A DNA stretch of 64,000 nt from SG8-41 sp963699525 (lineage in GTDB: Bacteria > Pseudomonadota > Gammaproteobacteria > Burkholderiales > SG8-41), in assembly GCA_963699525.1 (NCBI GenBank), contig CAVOUI010000012.1, positions 1-64,000 on the forward strand, read 5' to 3'. A program made the position numbers and the translations under genes. This document shows, in pieces, positions 24,722-33,040 of the stretch. How positions within the stretch are numbered: position 1 is the stretch's first letter; every line of letters begins with the position of its first letter. The notes beneath the pieces were generated by a model. The model saw only the letters and a list, made by a program, of their open reading frames with translations, was not told the DNA's origin and made no database searches.

Positions 24722-24871
24722 ATGACCACCGCCCAGATGCTGAGGAACAGGCACAGGAAACAGAAGTCCAGGAACCGCTTCGCCACGGCAACCAAGCAGG
24801 CGAAGAAACTGAGGAAGCAGATCGCGAAAGCGGCCGGCGCAGGCGCCGCGAAACCAGCAGCGCCGGCGTAA
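24722..24871 (+). CDS. Small basic protein
   Basis: A 49-residue protein very rich in Lys, Arg and Ala: TTAQMLRNRHRKQKSRNRF then TKQAKKLRKQIAKAAG. It could bind nucleic acid, as many such short basic proteins do, but this is only composition. It lies 24 bp after the GIY-YIG-like gene on the same strand, behind CGGAGACTCCA. Confidence 0.5.
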   Translation: MTTAQMLRNRHRKQKSRNRFATATKQAKKLRKQIAKAAGAGAAKPAAPA

Positions 24872-24962
24872 ACTTGCCGCCGCGCGCCTGGCATCACGTC
24901 TTCTCGTTCGGTAGTCGCCGGGACGTGATCGCCTTCGGCAGGGGGTCGCGGGCGTCCGTGCG

Positions 24963-25277
24963 CTAAGAGGGGGGGTCGCCGGCCGCGGCCGGCGGGCGTC
25001 GCTCGGGAGAAATCATCAGGAGGAACGGCAGCTCGCCCTTTTCGAGGACGAGCGAGCCGGTCGCCATCACGATCTGCTTTTCGGACTTCTTGATCGCTGA
25101 ATCGAGCTCGTAGGTGAGCGGGCGATCCCAGTCGATCCGGTCTTTCATCTGCTCCATGAAACTATGCACGATCTCGTCGGCCGACTGGCGAAAGAGGTCG
25201 GAGTCCGCCTGGAATTCGTAGGTTTCGTTGCCGCCGGTATCGGCGGACATGAAGGCAGCGCGGAACGGAGACTCCAT
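24963..25277 (-). CDS. Hypothetical protein
   Basis: A 104-residue acidic soluble protein (YEFQADSDLFRQSADEIVHS, MEQMKDRIDWDRPLTYELD, KSEKQIVMATGSLVLEKGEL). It has no signal peptide or membrane segment and matches no family I know. It is transcribed toward the small-protein cluster, separate from it. Confidence 0.55.
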   Translation of the reverse strand: MESPFRAAFMSADTGGNETYEFQADSDLFRQSADEIVHSFMEQMKDRIDWDRPLTYELDSAIKKSEKQIVMATGSLVLEKGELPFLLMISPERRPPAAAGDPPS

Positions 25278-25371
25278 CGGTCGGTTTCCTTGAGCGGCTT
25301 TCCCGGACCCCTATTGGACCCGCCGAATGCTACAGAATCGTGACAGGATCAAGGATCGCGCGTATTGGGGG

Positions 25372-26685
25372 TCACGCCGCTGCGCGAAGGGCCTGAAACA
25401 CCCAACGCGCGGCGGCGAAGAGCGCGCGGTCTGCATTGCGCGGGGCGACGAGCTGCACCCCGACCGGCAGGCCGTGCGGGCCCTTGAGTACCGGGAGCGT
25501 CACCGAGGGAACGTGCGTGGTGGTCCAGATCAGGCAGAACGAAGCGTCGCCGGTCTTGTCGAGCCCGACCGGCGCTTCCCCCGCCGCCGCCGCGGTGAGC
25601 AGCACGTCGCAATCGCCGAAGGCTTCCGGCAGGAGACCGCGGCAGCGCTCCGCGTGATCGCGCGCATTGCGGTAGCGCTCGAAGCTGCAGGCGAGGCCGT
25701 GCTTCAGGCGGCCATTGCGCAGCGTGTCGCTGATCTTGTCCCAGTGGTTCTCGATTTCCCACGTGAAATTGCGCGCAAACTCGTAGCTCGAGATTGCGAG
25801 GTGCGTATCCTCGATGTCCCGGAATTCCACGGGCAGCTCCACGTCCTTCACCTGCGCACCGGCGCGCGCGAGCCGGCGCGCGACGTCCTCGATCATCTGG
25901 CGCGTGCCGGGCTCGACGCGGGGCCAGAAGTGCGTGCGGCAGAAGCCGATGCGCGGCGGGCGCGCTTGATGTGGGAGCGGCTCCGGGTCCGCGCCGAGCA
26001 GCACGTCGCGGTAGAGCGCAATGTCCTCGATGGAGCGCGCGAGAAGCCCCAGCGTGTCGAACGAGCCCGCCGCTTCCTTGACTCCGACGCAGCGCAGGTC
26101 GCCCCACGTCGGACGGTATCCGAATACGCCGCAGTACGAAGCCGGACGTATCGTCGAGCCGGTGGTTTGCGTGCCGATGGCGAGCGGCACCATGCCCGCG
26201 GCGACGGCGGCGGCCGACCCGCTGGAGGAGCCGCCCGGCGTGCGCGCGGGATCGTGCGGGTTCCGCGTCTTGCCCGGGTGGCGGTTCGCGAATTCCGTGG
26301 TGACGGTCTTGCCCATCAGCACGCCGCCCGCCTTCCGGGACAGTGCCACGCACGCCGCGTCGCCCCTGGGCCGGTGACCCGCGTAGATCGGCGAGCCCAT
26401 CTCGGTCGGCATGTCGCAGGTGTCGATGATGTCCTTGATGCCGAACGGGACGCCCGCGAGCGGACCACGCGCGCCACGCCGGTCGAGCGCCCGCGCCTGC
26501 TCGAGGACTTGCGCAGGATTCAAGTATTGCCACGCGAGCACCTGCGGCTCGCGCTCTTCGATGCGCTCGAGGTGCGCGCGCACGACGGCCTCGCAGGTCA
26601 TTTTGCCCGAGGCGACGGACGCGGCGATCTCGCCGGCGGTCATCTCGACAACCGATGCGGCGGGCTTCAGCGCGGCGAGCGTCAT
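25372..26685 (-). CDS. Amidase signature family enzyme
   Basis: A 437-residue amidase. Lys84 in PFGIKDIIDT, the GGSSSGSAAAVAAG Gly/Ser motif (cis-Ser around 153-155) and Ser177 in GTQTTGSTIRP form the Ser-cisSer-Lys triad of the family. It hydrolyses an amide, possibly an aliphatic or aryl amide or a biuret/allophanate-type compound; it is not linked to gatB or gatC, so it is unlikely to be GatA. ATG 26685 begins TLAALKPAASVVEMTAGEIA; the longer frame upstream belongs to the divergent gene's shadow. Confidence 0.82.
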   Translation of the reverse strand: MTLAALKPAASVVEMTAGEIAASVASGKMTCEAVVRAHLERIEEREPQVLAWQYLNPAQVLEQARALDRRGARGPLAGVPFGIKDIIDTCDMPTEMGSPIYAGHRPRGDAACVALSRKAGGVLMGKTVTTEFANRHPGKTRNPHDPARTPGGSSSGSAAAVAAGMVPLAIGTQTTGSTIRPASYCGVFGYRPTWGDLRCVGVKEAAGSFDTLGLLARSIEDIALYRDVLLGADPEPLPHQARPPRIGFCRTHFWPRVEPGTRQMIEDVARRLARAGAQVKDVELPVEFRDIEDTHLAISSYEFARNFTWEIENHWDKISDTLRNGRLKHGLACSFERYRNARDHAERCRGLLPEAFGDCDVLLTAAAAGEAPVGLDKTGDASFCLIWTTTHVPSVTLPVLKGPHGLPVGVQLVAPRNADRALFAAARWVFQALRAAA

Positions 26686-26790
26686 CTTCGTGTCCTTATG
26701 ACGAGGTCGGGCGATAGCCCAGTATACAGAGCGCCCGTTGCCTGAGCGTATGACGCGGGGATAGCATATGCGCATGGCGATTGGAAACTG

Positions 26791-27865
26791 ATGTCGGAGC
26801 CTTCCCGCACCGCCGCCCAGCAACGCGCCGACGAGATCCGGACGTTTACGGAGGAACTCGCGCGCCTGGAGCGGGAGGGGGTGGTCGCGCTGACGCCGGT
26901 ACAGCGCGAGGCGATCGCCACGCACCACCGCGGGCTCCTCGCGAAGTTCGCGCAGGAATTCGACATCGACCGCGACGCGCGCGCGAAGCAGCTCTCGCTC
27001 GGCATGCGCATCGCCTCCTTCCTCGGGGCGCTGGCGCTCGCGGCGAGCGTGTTCTTCTTGTTCCGCCAGTTCTGGGACCGCTTCTCCACCGCCGCGCAGG
27101 TGGTGATCCTGATCGGTGCCTCCCTCGGCACCTTCCTGGCGACGCTGTGGATCCAGGCGCGCGAATCCTCCGGCTACTTCACCAAGCTCGCGGCGATGGT
27201 TGCCTTCGCGTGCTTCGTCATCAACATCAGCCTGCTGGGGCAAATCTTCAACATCACGCCCTCGGACAAGGCGTTGATCCCGTGGGCCGCCTTCGCGCTG
27301 CTCCTCGCCTACACGTGCGACCTGCGGCTGCTCCTCGCGGCGGGCATCCTCTGCATCATCGCCTGGATCTCGGCGCGCACCGGCACGTTCAGCGGCATGT
27401 ACTGGCTCCACTTCGGCGAGCGCCCCGAGAACTTCTTCCCGGCGGCGGTCATCCTGTTCCTCGTGCCGCAGGTGATCCCGCATCAGCGCTTCACCGGCTT
27501 CGGCCCGATCTACCGCGTGTTCGCGCTGCTGACGCTTTTCCTGCCGATGCTGATCCTTGCGAACTGGGGCCGCATCAGCTACCTCGATTTCGATGAAGAT
27601 GCGATCGAGGGCTTCTACCAGGTAATGGGCTTCGTCCTCAGCGCGGGCGCGATCTGGCTCGGCGCGCGCCGGCACTGGAACGAGGTCGTGAACACCGGCG
27701 TCGGTCTTCTTCGTGATCTTCCTCTACACCAAGTTCTTCGACTGGTGGTGGGACGTCATGCCGAAGTATCTCTTCTTCCTGGTGCTCGGCCTCACCGCCG
27801 TGCTGCTGCTCTTCATCATGCGGCGGCTGCGGGCGAAGGGCCTCTTCGGAGGGACCGCGCGATGA
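26791..27865 (+). CDS. DUF2157 multi-pass membrane protein (frameshifted near the C-terminus)
   Basis: About 357 residues. An N-terminal soluble helical part ends with QLSLGMRIASFLGALALAASVFFLF, and roughly nine membrane helices follow, as in DUF2157/DUF4401-type proteins. One extra base near 27702 breaks the frame; ignoring it gives VFFVIFLYTKFFDWWWD, KYLFFLVLGLTAVLLLFIMR and a stop at 27863-27865. The stop overlaps the ATG of the following DUF4824 gene (ATGA). These two genes occur together widely; function unknown. Confidence 0.75.
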
Positions 27866-28725
27866 CGCTCTCCTGGTCACGCACACACACACTCGTTGCC
27901 GGGCTCGCGCTGATCGCACTCACCAACGCGATCGCGCTGGGCGGAGTCGCGTGGAACCGCAGCGGCGAGCCGGAAAGCGTGCTCAAGCTCACCCAGCGCG
28001 AGGTGTGGGAACCGTACCAGTTCGTGTTCGAGCGGGACAGCGGCGGCCTGCAATTGAGCATCCGCTGGCGGACGCTGGCGGCGGACCCGAACACCGCGTA
28101 CTACGTGGACATCTTCGGTCCGCCGGAATGGCTGAACGAGGCGAAGCTCGCGGAGCTCGGCTTCGACGTCTCGCCGCCCCGTGAGACGCGCAGAGCCAGC
28201 CGTCGCTATGACCGGCAGCTTCCCAAGGAAGCGCTGGTGGTCCTGGAACTCGACGGCCCCGCCTACCAGAAGGCGCTGGAGCGCGCGCGCGAGCGGGCGG
28301 CGAAGGAAGCGGCGAAGGGGGCGGAAACCGGCAAGACCGGCCCGGGAACCCCGGCGGAGCAGGCGGCGATGTTTCTCAGGAACGAGGAAACCTCGAACAG
28401 CCGGCTCTTCGCGGTGGACGCGGGGCGCGACGCGCAGGCGCTGCGCGCGAAATACCCCGACCGCACTCGCTACGCGATCGTGCAGGGAAAGGTCCGCCCC
28501 CAATATCTGTCCGGCCGGGGCAAGGAAGCGCGGTGGACGGGCTACATCGACGGCATCCAGAACACCCAGGTCAACGTGCCGCTCGAGTTCCGCAAGGCGC
28601 TCGAGCCCGCGCGCGGCGCAACTGCGCGCGCCGGCACGCCGGGAGCGACGCCGTTCGAGGTGACCGTCGCGTTCGGGAAGAGATTTGAACCCTGGATCAT
28701 CGCCGCGAGCGCAGCGGCGAAGTGA
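27862..28725 (+). CDS. DUF4824 family protein, GDYXXLXY-associated type
   Basis: A 287-residue protein with one N-terminal membrane segment (about 9-27) and a large non-cytoplasmic domain (ESVLKLTQREVWEPYQF, YVDIFGPPEWLNEAKLAELG, VQGKVRPQYLSGRG). A low-complexity Ala/Lys/Glu segment interrupts it near residue 145. It matches the DUF4824 family that accompanies DUF2157 genes. Translation is coupled to the upstream gene by a 4-bp overlap. Confidence 0.75.
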   Translation: MTLSWSRTHTLVAGLALIALTNAIALGGVAWNRSGEPESVLKLTQREVWEPYQFVFERDSGGLQLSIRWRTLAADPNTAYYVDIFGPPEWLNEAKLAELGFDVSPPRETRRASRRYDRQLPKEALVVLELDGPAYQKALERARERAAKEAAKGAETGKTGPGTPAEQAAMFLRNEETSNSRLFAVDAGRDAQALRAKYPDRTRYAIVQGKVRPQYLSGRGKEARWTGYIDGIQNTQVNVPLEFRKALEPARGATARAGTPGATPFEVTVAFGKRFEPWIIAASAAAK

Positions 28726-28740
28726 TGGAAGGAAAACGAA

Positions 28741-28773
28741 AGAGGGGTCAGCTTGAGCTGACCCCTCTTTTTT
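28741..28773. terminator. Perfect 13-bp hairpin terminator built on the GGGGTCAGC palindrome
   Basis: AGAGGGGTCAGCT-TG-AGCTGACCCCTCT, a perfect 13-bp stem, followed by six Ts. It terminates the DUF2157/DUF4824 operon. Because the inverted repeat begins with AAAGAGG it may also serve the convergent small gene. Its core belongs to the dispersed GGGGTC repeat family in this window. Confidence 0.85.
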
Positions 28774-28799
28774 GAGACCCGACCCCTGCTGACAGCGGG

Positions 28800-28958
28800 C
28801 TACCGCCTATGGGCGATGTTCACCAGTTGCGTATACGCTTTTTGATCCGCGGTGTCCTGCTGCGAAGCCAATTCCCTGACTAGAACCACGAGCGTCTTGA
28901 TGTCCTGGGAAATCGCGTTAAGGGTGTTGAGCATTTGCTGCTCTTCGGCTGGGGTCAT
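28800..28958 (-). CDS. Small hypothetical protein
   Basis: A 52-residue frame: TPAEEQQMLNTLNAISQDIK then TLVVLVRELASQQDTADQ and a stop. It is a helical, charged sequence with coiled-coil-like spacing. The ATG is preceded by GGGAGAGCTCAAT, an acceptable ribosome site. It fills an otherwise empty gap. No homologue is recognised. Confidence 0.5.
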   Translation of the reverse strand: MTPAEEQQMLNTLNAISQDIKTLVVLVRELASQQDTADQKAYTQLVNIAHRR

Positions 28959-29122
28959 ATTGAGCTCTCCCGGAGGTACGGCAGGAATGACTGCCGGATT
29001 CAGTGTAGGGCAACCACTGGGCAGTCAATATGACTTCCTCCCGCACGGAACTCGCGCCCGATGGAAATGCTGCAATGCACCCGGGTAATTTCACCGGGAA
29101 AGGGGCTATCCCCGCTTTTTTT

Positions 29123-29464
29123 CTAGCGGCGTCCCGGCTTGTCGAGCCCGTCGAGCGAAACGTCTGAAGGAATCTCTTCCCGGAAGCCCGGCTGGTAGCG
29201 CTCCAGCACGACGGGAGGCTTGGCGTTTTTCTTCGGGCGGCCGGGCCTGCTCGTGACGTAGAAGACCTTGAGCGGGGGCACGACCGGGGGGTTCTCCATG
29301 AACTGGCAGTCGGACTCCGACGGCACGCTCACCATGGCGCCAATCCGCTTCTTGCCGACGTGCACCGTGTAGCGGAGCATCTGCCTCGCGTACGGGATGG
29401 GCTCCGCGATCACTTCGTACTTGCCGACCCGGAACCGTCCGGGACCCACCACCCGGGCCGTCAT
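29123..29464 (-). CDS. Hypothetical protein, second gene of a two-gene unit
   Basis: A 113-residue basic protein (TARVVGPGRFRVGKYEVIAE, VHVGKKRIGAMVSVPSES, SRPGRPKKNAKPPVVLERY). The ATG at 29464 overlaps the stop of the upstream gene (ATGA), which fixes the start. A Pro-rich linker and a short acidic tail follow. Function unknown. Confidence 0.55.
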   Translation of the reverse strand: MTARVVGPGRFRVGKYEVIAEPIPYARQMLRYTVHVGKKRIGAMVSVPSESDCQFMENPPVVPPLKVFYVTSRPGRPKKNAKPPVVLERYQPGFREEIPSDVSLDGLDKPGRR

Positions 29465-29691
29465 GCCGCGCCCCCCGTTTGCGTGGACTTCTTCTGCTCT
29501 GCCCGGAGGGCCCTCGACTTCGCGCTGGCCGCCTTTCGCCGCTCGCTGAGCACCGCGTCGCACCGCTCCTTGATTTCCGGGTCGTTGAGGCGTTCCGCGT
29601 TCGCGCGCAGTTGCTGCACCTCGGTCGTCGTCAGGGCGGCGATCCTTTCGCTCGTCCACTCCACCACTCGTGTTGGTCTCGCGATTGCCAT
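29461..29691 (-). CDS. Hypothetical protein, first gene of a two-gene unit
   Basis: A 76-residue helical charged protein (ARPTRVVEWTSERIAALTTT, EVQQLRANAERLNDPEIKER, then a Lys/Arg/Ala-rich tail). ATG 29691 gives a compact protein; the longer frame upstream is unlikely. It is translationally coupled to the following small gene by a 4-bp overlap. Confidence 0.55.
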   Translation of the reverse strand: MAIARPTRVVEWTSERIAALTTTEVQQLRANAERLNDPEIKERCDAVLSERRKAASAKSRALRAEQKKSTQTGGAA

Positions 29692-29824
29692 GGCTGGTAC
29701 CCATTTGTGTTTCCGGAACGTATCCGGCTGTCTGCATTGAAAAAAATAGCCCGGGGGGTCCGGGCCTTCTGATTGCGCATTGTAGCGCAAATGACGCTCG
29801 AATTCGAGCCTTTTATTGCGGTGG

Positions 29825-30607
29825 TCACACGCCCAGCAGCATGCGCGGCACGGCTCGCCTGCGGAACGGTTCCGCGAGCCCCAGGGCATAGCCCGCCGGC
29901 ATCCGGTCCGGATCGAGATAGGTGCCGAACAGCCGGTCCCACACCGAGAACGTCGCGCCGAGGTTCAAGCCCCGGACGTTCATGACTGCGTGGTGGACGC
30001 GGTGGTCCTGCGGCCGGATGAACACGTACTTCAGCCAGCCCAGATTCACGTCCACGTTGCCGTGGATCCAGAACTGTATGAACAGCCCGATCGAGTAGGC
30101 GATGCCCGCTTCCACGGGGCTCAGGTGGAACAGGTGCATGGGCACGATCGTCTGCGGGATGTTGTAGATGAACGAATGCATGAAACTGGTGCGGAACCCG
30201 GCCAGCCAGAACATCTGGGTGGGGGTGTGGTGCCACACGTGCGTGCGCCACGCCACCGCGGACCGGTGCTGCACCCAGTGGATCCAGTACAGGATGAAAT
30301 CGATAATCGGGTAGCACAAGGCGATCTTCGCCCAGGCGGGCAGCCTGCGCAGATCATCGAGCGCCGTGAGCACGAGTCCCGGCCGGAGCCCATTCAGGGC
30401 CGCCTCCACGGTGTCGCGCGCCAGATAGGCCATCAACACAGCGAGCGCAAATGAAAGCAGGTTGAGCTTCAGTTCCGCCAGCCGGTTTGTAGCGCGCGCC
30501 GGGCGCAGGCGCTCCCACGCTTCAAAAGCCGCCACGAGCAGGAAGAAGCTCGCAATCTCCAGACTTGCCGAGTTGATCAGCACCGCTGCCCCGTGTTCAG
30601 GTTCCAT
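29825..30607 (-). CDS. Sterol desaturase/fatty acid hydroxylase superfamily protein
   Basis: A 260-residue integral membrane diiron oxygenase. The histidine clusters HWVQH, HVWHH and HRVHH, together with HSFIYN and QFWIHG, match the superfamily's metal-binding boxes, separated by about four membrane helices. Such enzymes hydroxylate lipids or sterol-like substrates using O2. The substrate is unknown and the neighbours give no clue. The start codon lies at 30607 before EPEHGAAVLINSASLE. Confidence 0.82.
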   Translation of the reverse strand: MEPEHGAAVLINSASLEIASFFLLVAAFEAWERLRPARATNRLAELKLNLLSFALAVLMAYLARDTVEAALNGLRPGLVLTALDDLRRLPAWAKIALCYPIIDFILYWIHWVQHRSAVAWRTHVWHHTPTQMFWLAGFRTSFMHSFIYNIPQTIVPMHLFHLSPVEAGIAYSIGLFIQFWIHGNVDVNLGWLKYVFIRPQDHRVHHAVMNVRGLNLGATFSVWDRLFGTYLDPDRMPAGYALGLAEPFRRRAVPRMLLGV

Positions 30608-30678
30608 CCAACTATTTTATTAAATTATTGCGCCAATTTCTGGCCGAAAGTCACGTCGGGCTGCGGCGACAAACTCCG

Positions 30679-31633
30679 TCAGTCCGGTTTCAGCTTGCCC
30701 TGCTGGACGAAGCGGGCCACCGTCGCCGCCTCGCGCTTCACGAACTGCGTGGCATCGTCGGGCGATCCGCCCAGCACCTCGAGCCCGAGGTCGCGCAGGC
30801 GGCGGACCGAATCGGCGCCTTGCAGGATGCGGTTCACCTCCGCGTTGAGCCTTCCCACGGTGGCGCGCGGGGTGCGCGGCGGCGCTGCCATGCCGAACCA
30901 GACCTGGGACTCGGCGTTGGGGAAACCCATCTCGGCGAACGTGGGCACATCGGGCACTGCCGCGAGCCGCTTGGCGCCGGCGACGCCGATCACTTTCACG
31001 CGCTTGCTGTTGAGCAGCGCTTCCGCCGACACCACCGAGGAATGCATCGCCTGGATCTGGCCGGCCAGCGATGGCGACCAGCGACGGGGCGGAGCCCTTG
31101 AACGGCACGTGCGTCACGTCGATGCCGGTGGCCGACTGCAGTATCAGGAGCCCGAAGTGCGGCGAGCCGCCGGTGCCGGACGACCCCCAGTTGATCTTGC
31201 CCGGATGGGCCTTCGCGTAGGCCACCAGCTCGGCCGGATCGCGCGGCGGAAACGCGGGGTGCGCGATGATGACGAGCGGCGTGTAGCCGATCATCACGAC
31301 CTGCGAGAAATCGTCCACGCCGTACGGCGCGCGCTTCGTCAGCAGCGGCCCGATCGTGCTGGGGCCCCCGGTCGCGAGCAACACCGTGTGTCCGTCGGGC
31401 GCCGCCTTGGCGACGATCTCGCCGGCGATCATGCCGCCCGCGCCCGCGCGATTGTCCACGATCACCTGCTGGCCGAGCGCATCGGAAAGGGGAGCCGCGA
31501 TGAGGCGCGCGATGATGTCGTTCGACGCGCCCGGCGCGAACCCCACCAGCCAGCGCACCGGCCTGCTCGGGAATTGCTGAGCGAGCGCGGCTGCGGAAGA
31601 CAGCGCGAGGCAAATGGCGACAATTATCTTCAT
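30679..31633 (-). CDS. Bug/TctC-family periplasmic solute-binding protein 1 (frameshifted)
   Basis: About 317 residues. A signal peptide (KIIVAICLALSSAAALA) precedes the standard start FPSRPVRWLVGFAPGASND, then VENR-like VDNRAGAGGMIAGEIVAKA. One extra base near 31070 breaks the frame; the C-terminal part continues MHSSVVSAEALLNSKRVKV to the end. Bug proteins capture small carboxylates or other organic molecules for tripartite tricarboxylate transporters or for signalling. No tctA/tctB is present nearby. It is divergent from the CoA-transferase gene, a likely functional association. Confidence 0.82.
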
Positions 31634-31790
31634 CCTTCCGCCTTCATCTTTGCTTTTCAGGGTCCACGTTTCGGACGCGGATGCGAGACCGCTCCACCGC
31701 ATGATCGCCGCTCGCCTCGATTGACACAAGTTCACTGCTGCAACAACATGAGCGGCTCACCGCAAGCAGCCCCCAATTGGAGTGCAACGC

Positions 31791-33032
31791 ATGGATCAAG
31801 GCAATCTGTCCACCGCGCTGGCCGGACTGAAGGTCGTGGACCTCACCCAGTACGAGGCCGGCACGTCCTGCACCGAGTCGCTGGCGTGGCTCGGCGCGGA
31901 CATCTGCAAGGTCGAGCCGCAGGGGGGCGAGAACGGCCGCTTCGCTTCGACCGAGCGCGGCGATCTCGACTCCTACTACTTCATCATCATGAACGCCAAC
32001 AAGCGCAGCATGGTGTGCGACCTCAAGTCGCCGCGCGGCAAGGCGGTCGTGACCCGGCTGCTGGAAAAGGCCGACGTCATGATCGAGAACATGTCGCCCG
32101 GCGGCATCGAGCGGCTCGGCTTCGGCTGGGAGGACGTGAAGAAGATCAACCCGCGGCTCATCTACGCCCAGATCAAGGGCTTCGCGCCCGAGAGCCCGTA
32201 CGGCAAGTACCTGAGCTTCGACATGATCGCGCAGGCGGTCGGCGGCGGGTACGCGATCACCGGCGTGGAGGGCGGACCTCCCCTGCGGCCGGGACCGCAC
32301 GTCGGCGACACCGGCGCGGGGCTCCACTGCGTGATCGGCATCCTGGCCGCTCTCAACCAGCGGCACAAGACCGGGCGCGGCCAGCGCATCGAAGTGACCA
32401 TGCAGGACTCGGTCATCAACTTCAACCGCATCGTCTTCGCCGGCCAGCTGATGGCGGGGAAGCCCGTGGCGCGCACCGGCAACCAGAGCTCGCTGGGGGC
32501 CGCGGCGCCGAGCGAGCTCTACAAGTGCAAGCCGGGCGGCACCAACGACTGGATCATGGTCTATTCCACGCGGGCGGGTAACTGGCACTGGCAGCGCCTC
32601 CTCAAGCTCATGAAGCGCGAGGACCTCGCGAACGACCCGCGCTTCGCGACGCCGAAGCTCCGCGTGCAGAACGCCGCGGTCGTGGACAAGCTGGTGGGAG
32701 ACTGGTGCGCCCAGTACACCAAGAAGGAAGCCATGGAGCTGATGCAGGACGCCGGCGTGCCGGCGGGCGCGGTGTTCGACACGCAGGAGCTCATGAACGA
32801 CCCGCACCTGCGCAAGCGCGGCATGTTCGCGGAGATCACGCATCCGACCCGCGGCACGTTCCCCATCCCGGGGTGGCCGGTGAAGATGTCGGAGTCGCGC
32901 GTGCCGGTGAAGTCCGCGCCGCTCCTGGGCCAGCACACCGCGGAGCTGCTGTCCGAGTGGCTGGGCATGAGCAAGCAGGAAATCGACGAATACATCAAGG
33001 AAACGCCGCTCAAGAAGGGCGCACCCGACTGA
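31791..33032 (+). CDS. CaiB/BaiF (formyl-CoA transferase-like) CoA-transferase
   Basis: A 413-residue class III CoA-transferase: LAGLKVVDLTQYEAGTSCTE at the N-terminus, NANKRSMVCDLKSPRGK, and VGDTGAGLHCVIGILAAL, where the Asp is the expected acyl-enzyme residue. It moves CoA between carboxylic acids. ATG 31791 is chosen over the in-frame GTG at 31782 because GGAG is 8 bases before it. It lies 8 bp before a ThDP enzyme of the oxalyl-CoA decarboxylase/2-hydroxyacyl-CoA lyase clade, suggesting activation of an acid to its CoA ester followed by C-C cleavage. Confidence 0.87.
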   Translation: MDQGNLSTALAGLKVVDLTQYEAGTSCTESLAWLGADICKVEPQGGENGRFASTERGDLDSYYFIIMNANKRSMVCDLKSPRGKAVVTRLLEKADVMIENMSPGGIERLGFGWEDVKKINPRLIYAQIKGFAPESPYGKYLSFDMIAQAVGGGYAITGVEGGPPLRPGPHVGDTGAGLHCVIGILAALNQRHKTGRGQRIEVTMQDSVINFNRIVFAGQLMAGKPVARTGNQSSLGAAAPSELYKCKPGGTNDWIMVYSTRAGNWHWQRLLKLMKREDLANDPRFATPKLRVQNAAVVDKLVGDWCAQYTKKEAMELMQDAGVPAGAVFDTQELMNDPHLRKRGMFAEITHPTRGTFPIPGWPVKMSESRVPVKSAPLLGQHTAELLSEWLGMSKQEIDEYIKETPLKKGAPD

Positions 33033-33040
33033 GGAATCCC

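Noticed and set aside
25372..27675. Extending the amidase start to the far upstream in-frame start
   Set aside because: The upstream 330 codons are antisense to the DUF2157 gene and have no family match; the ATG at 26685 gives the normal amidase start.
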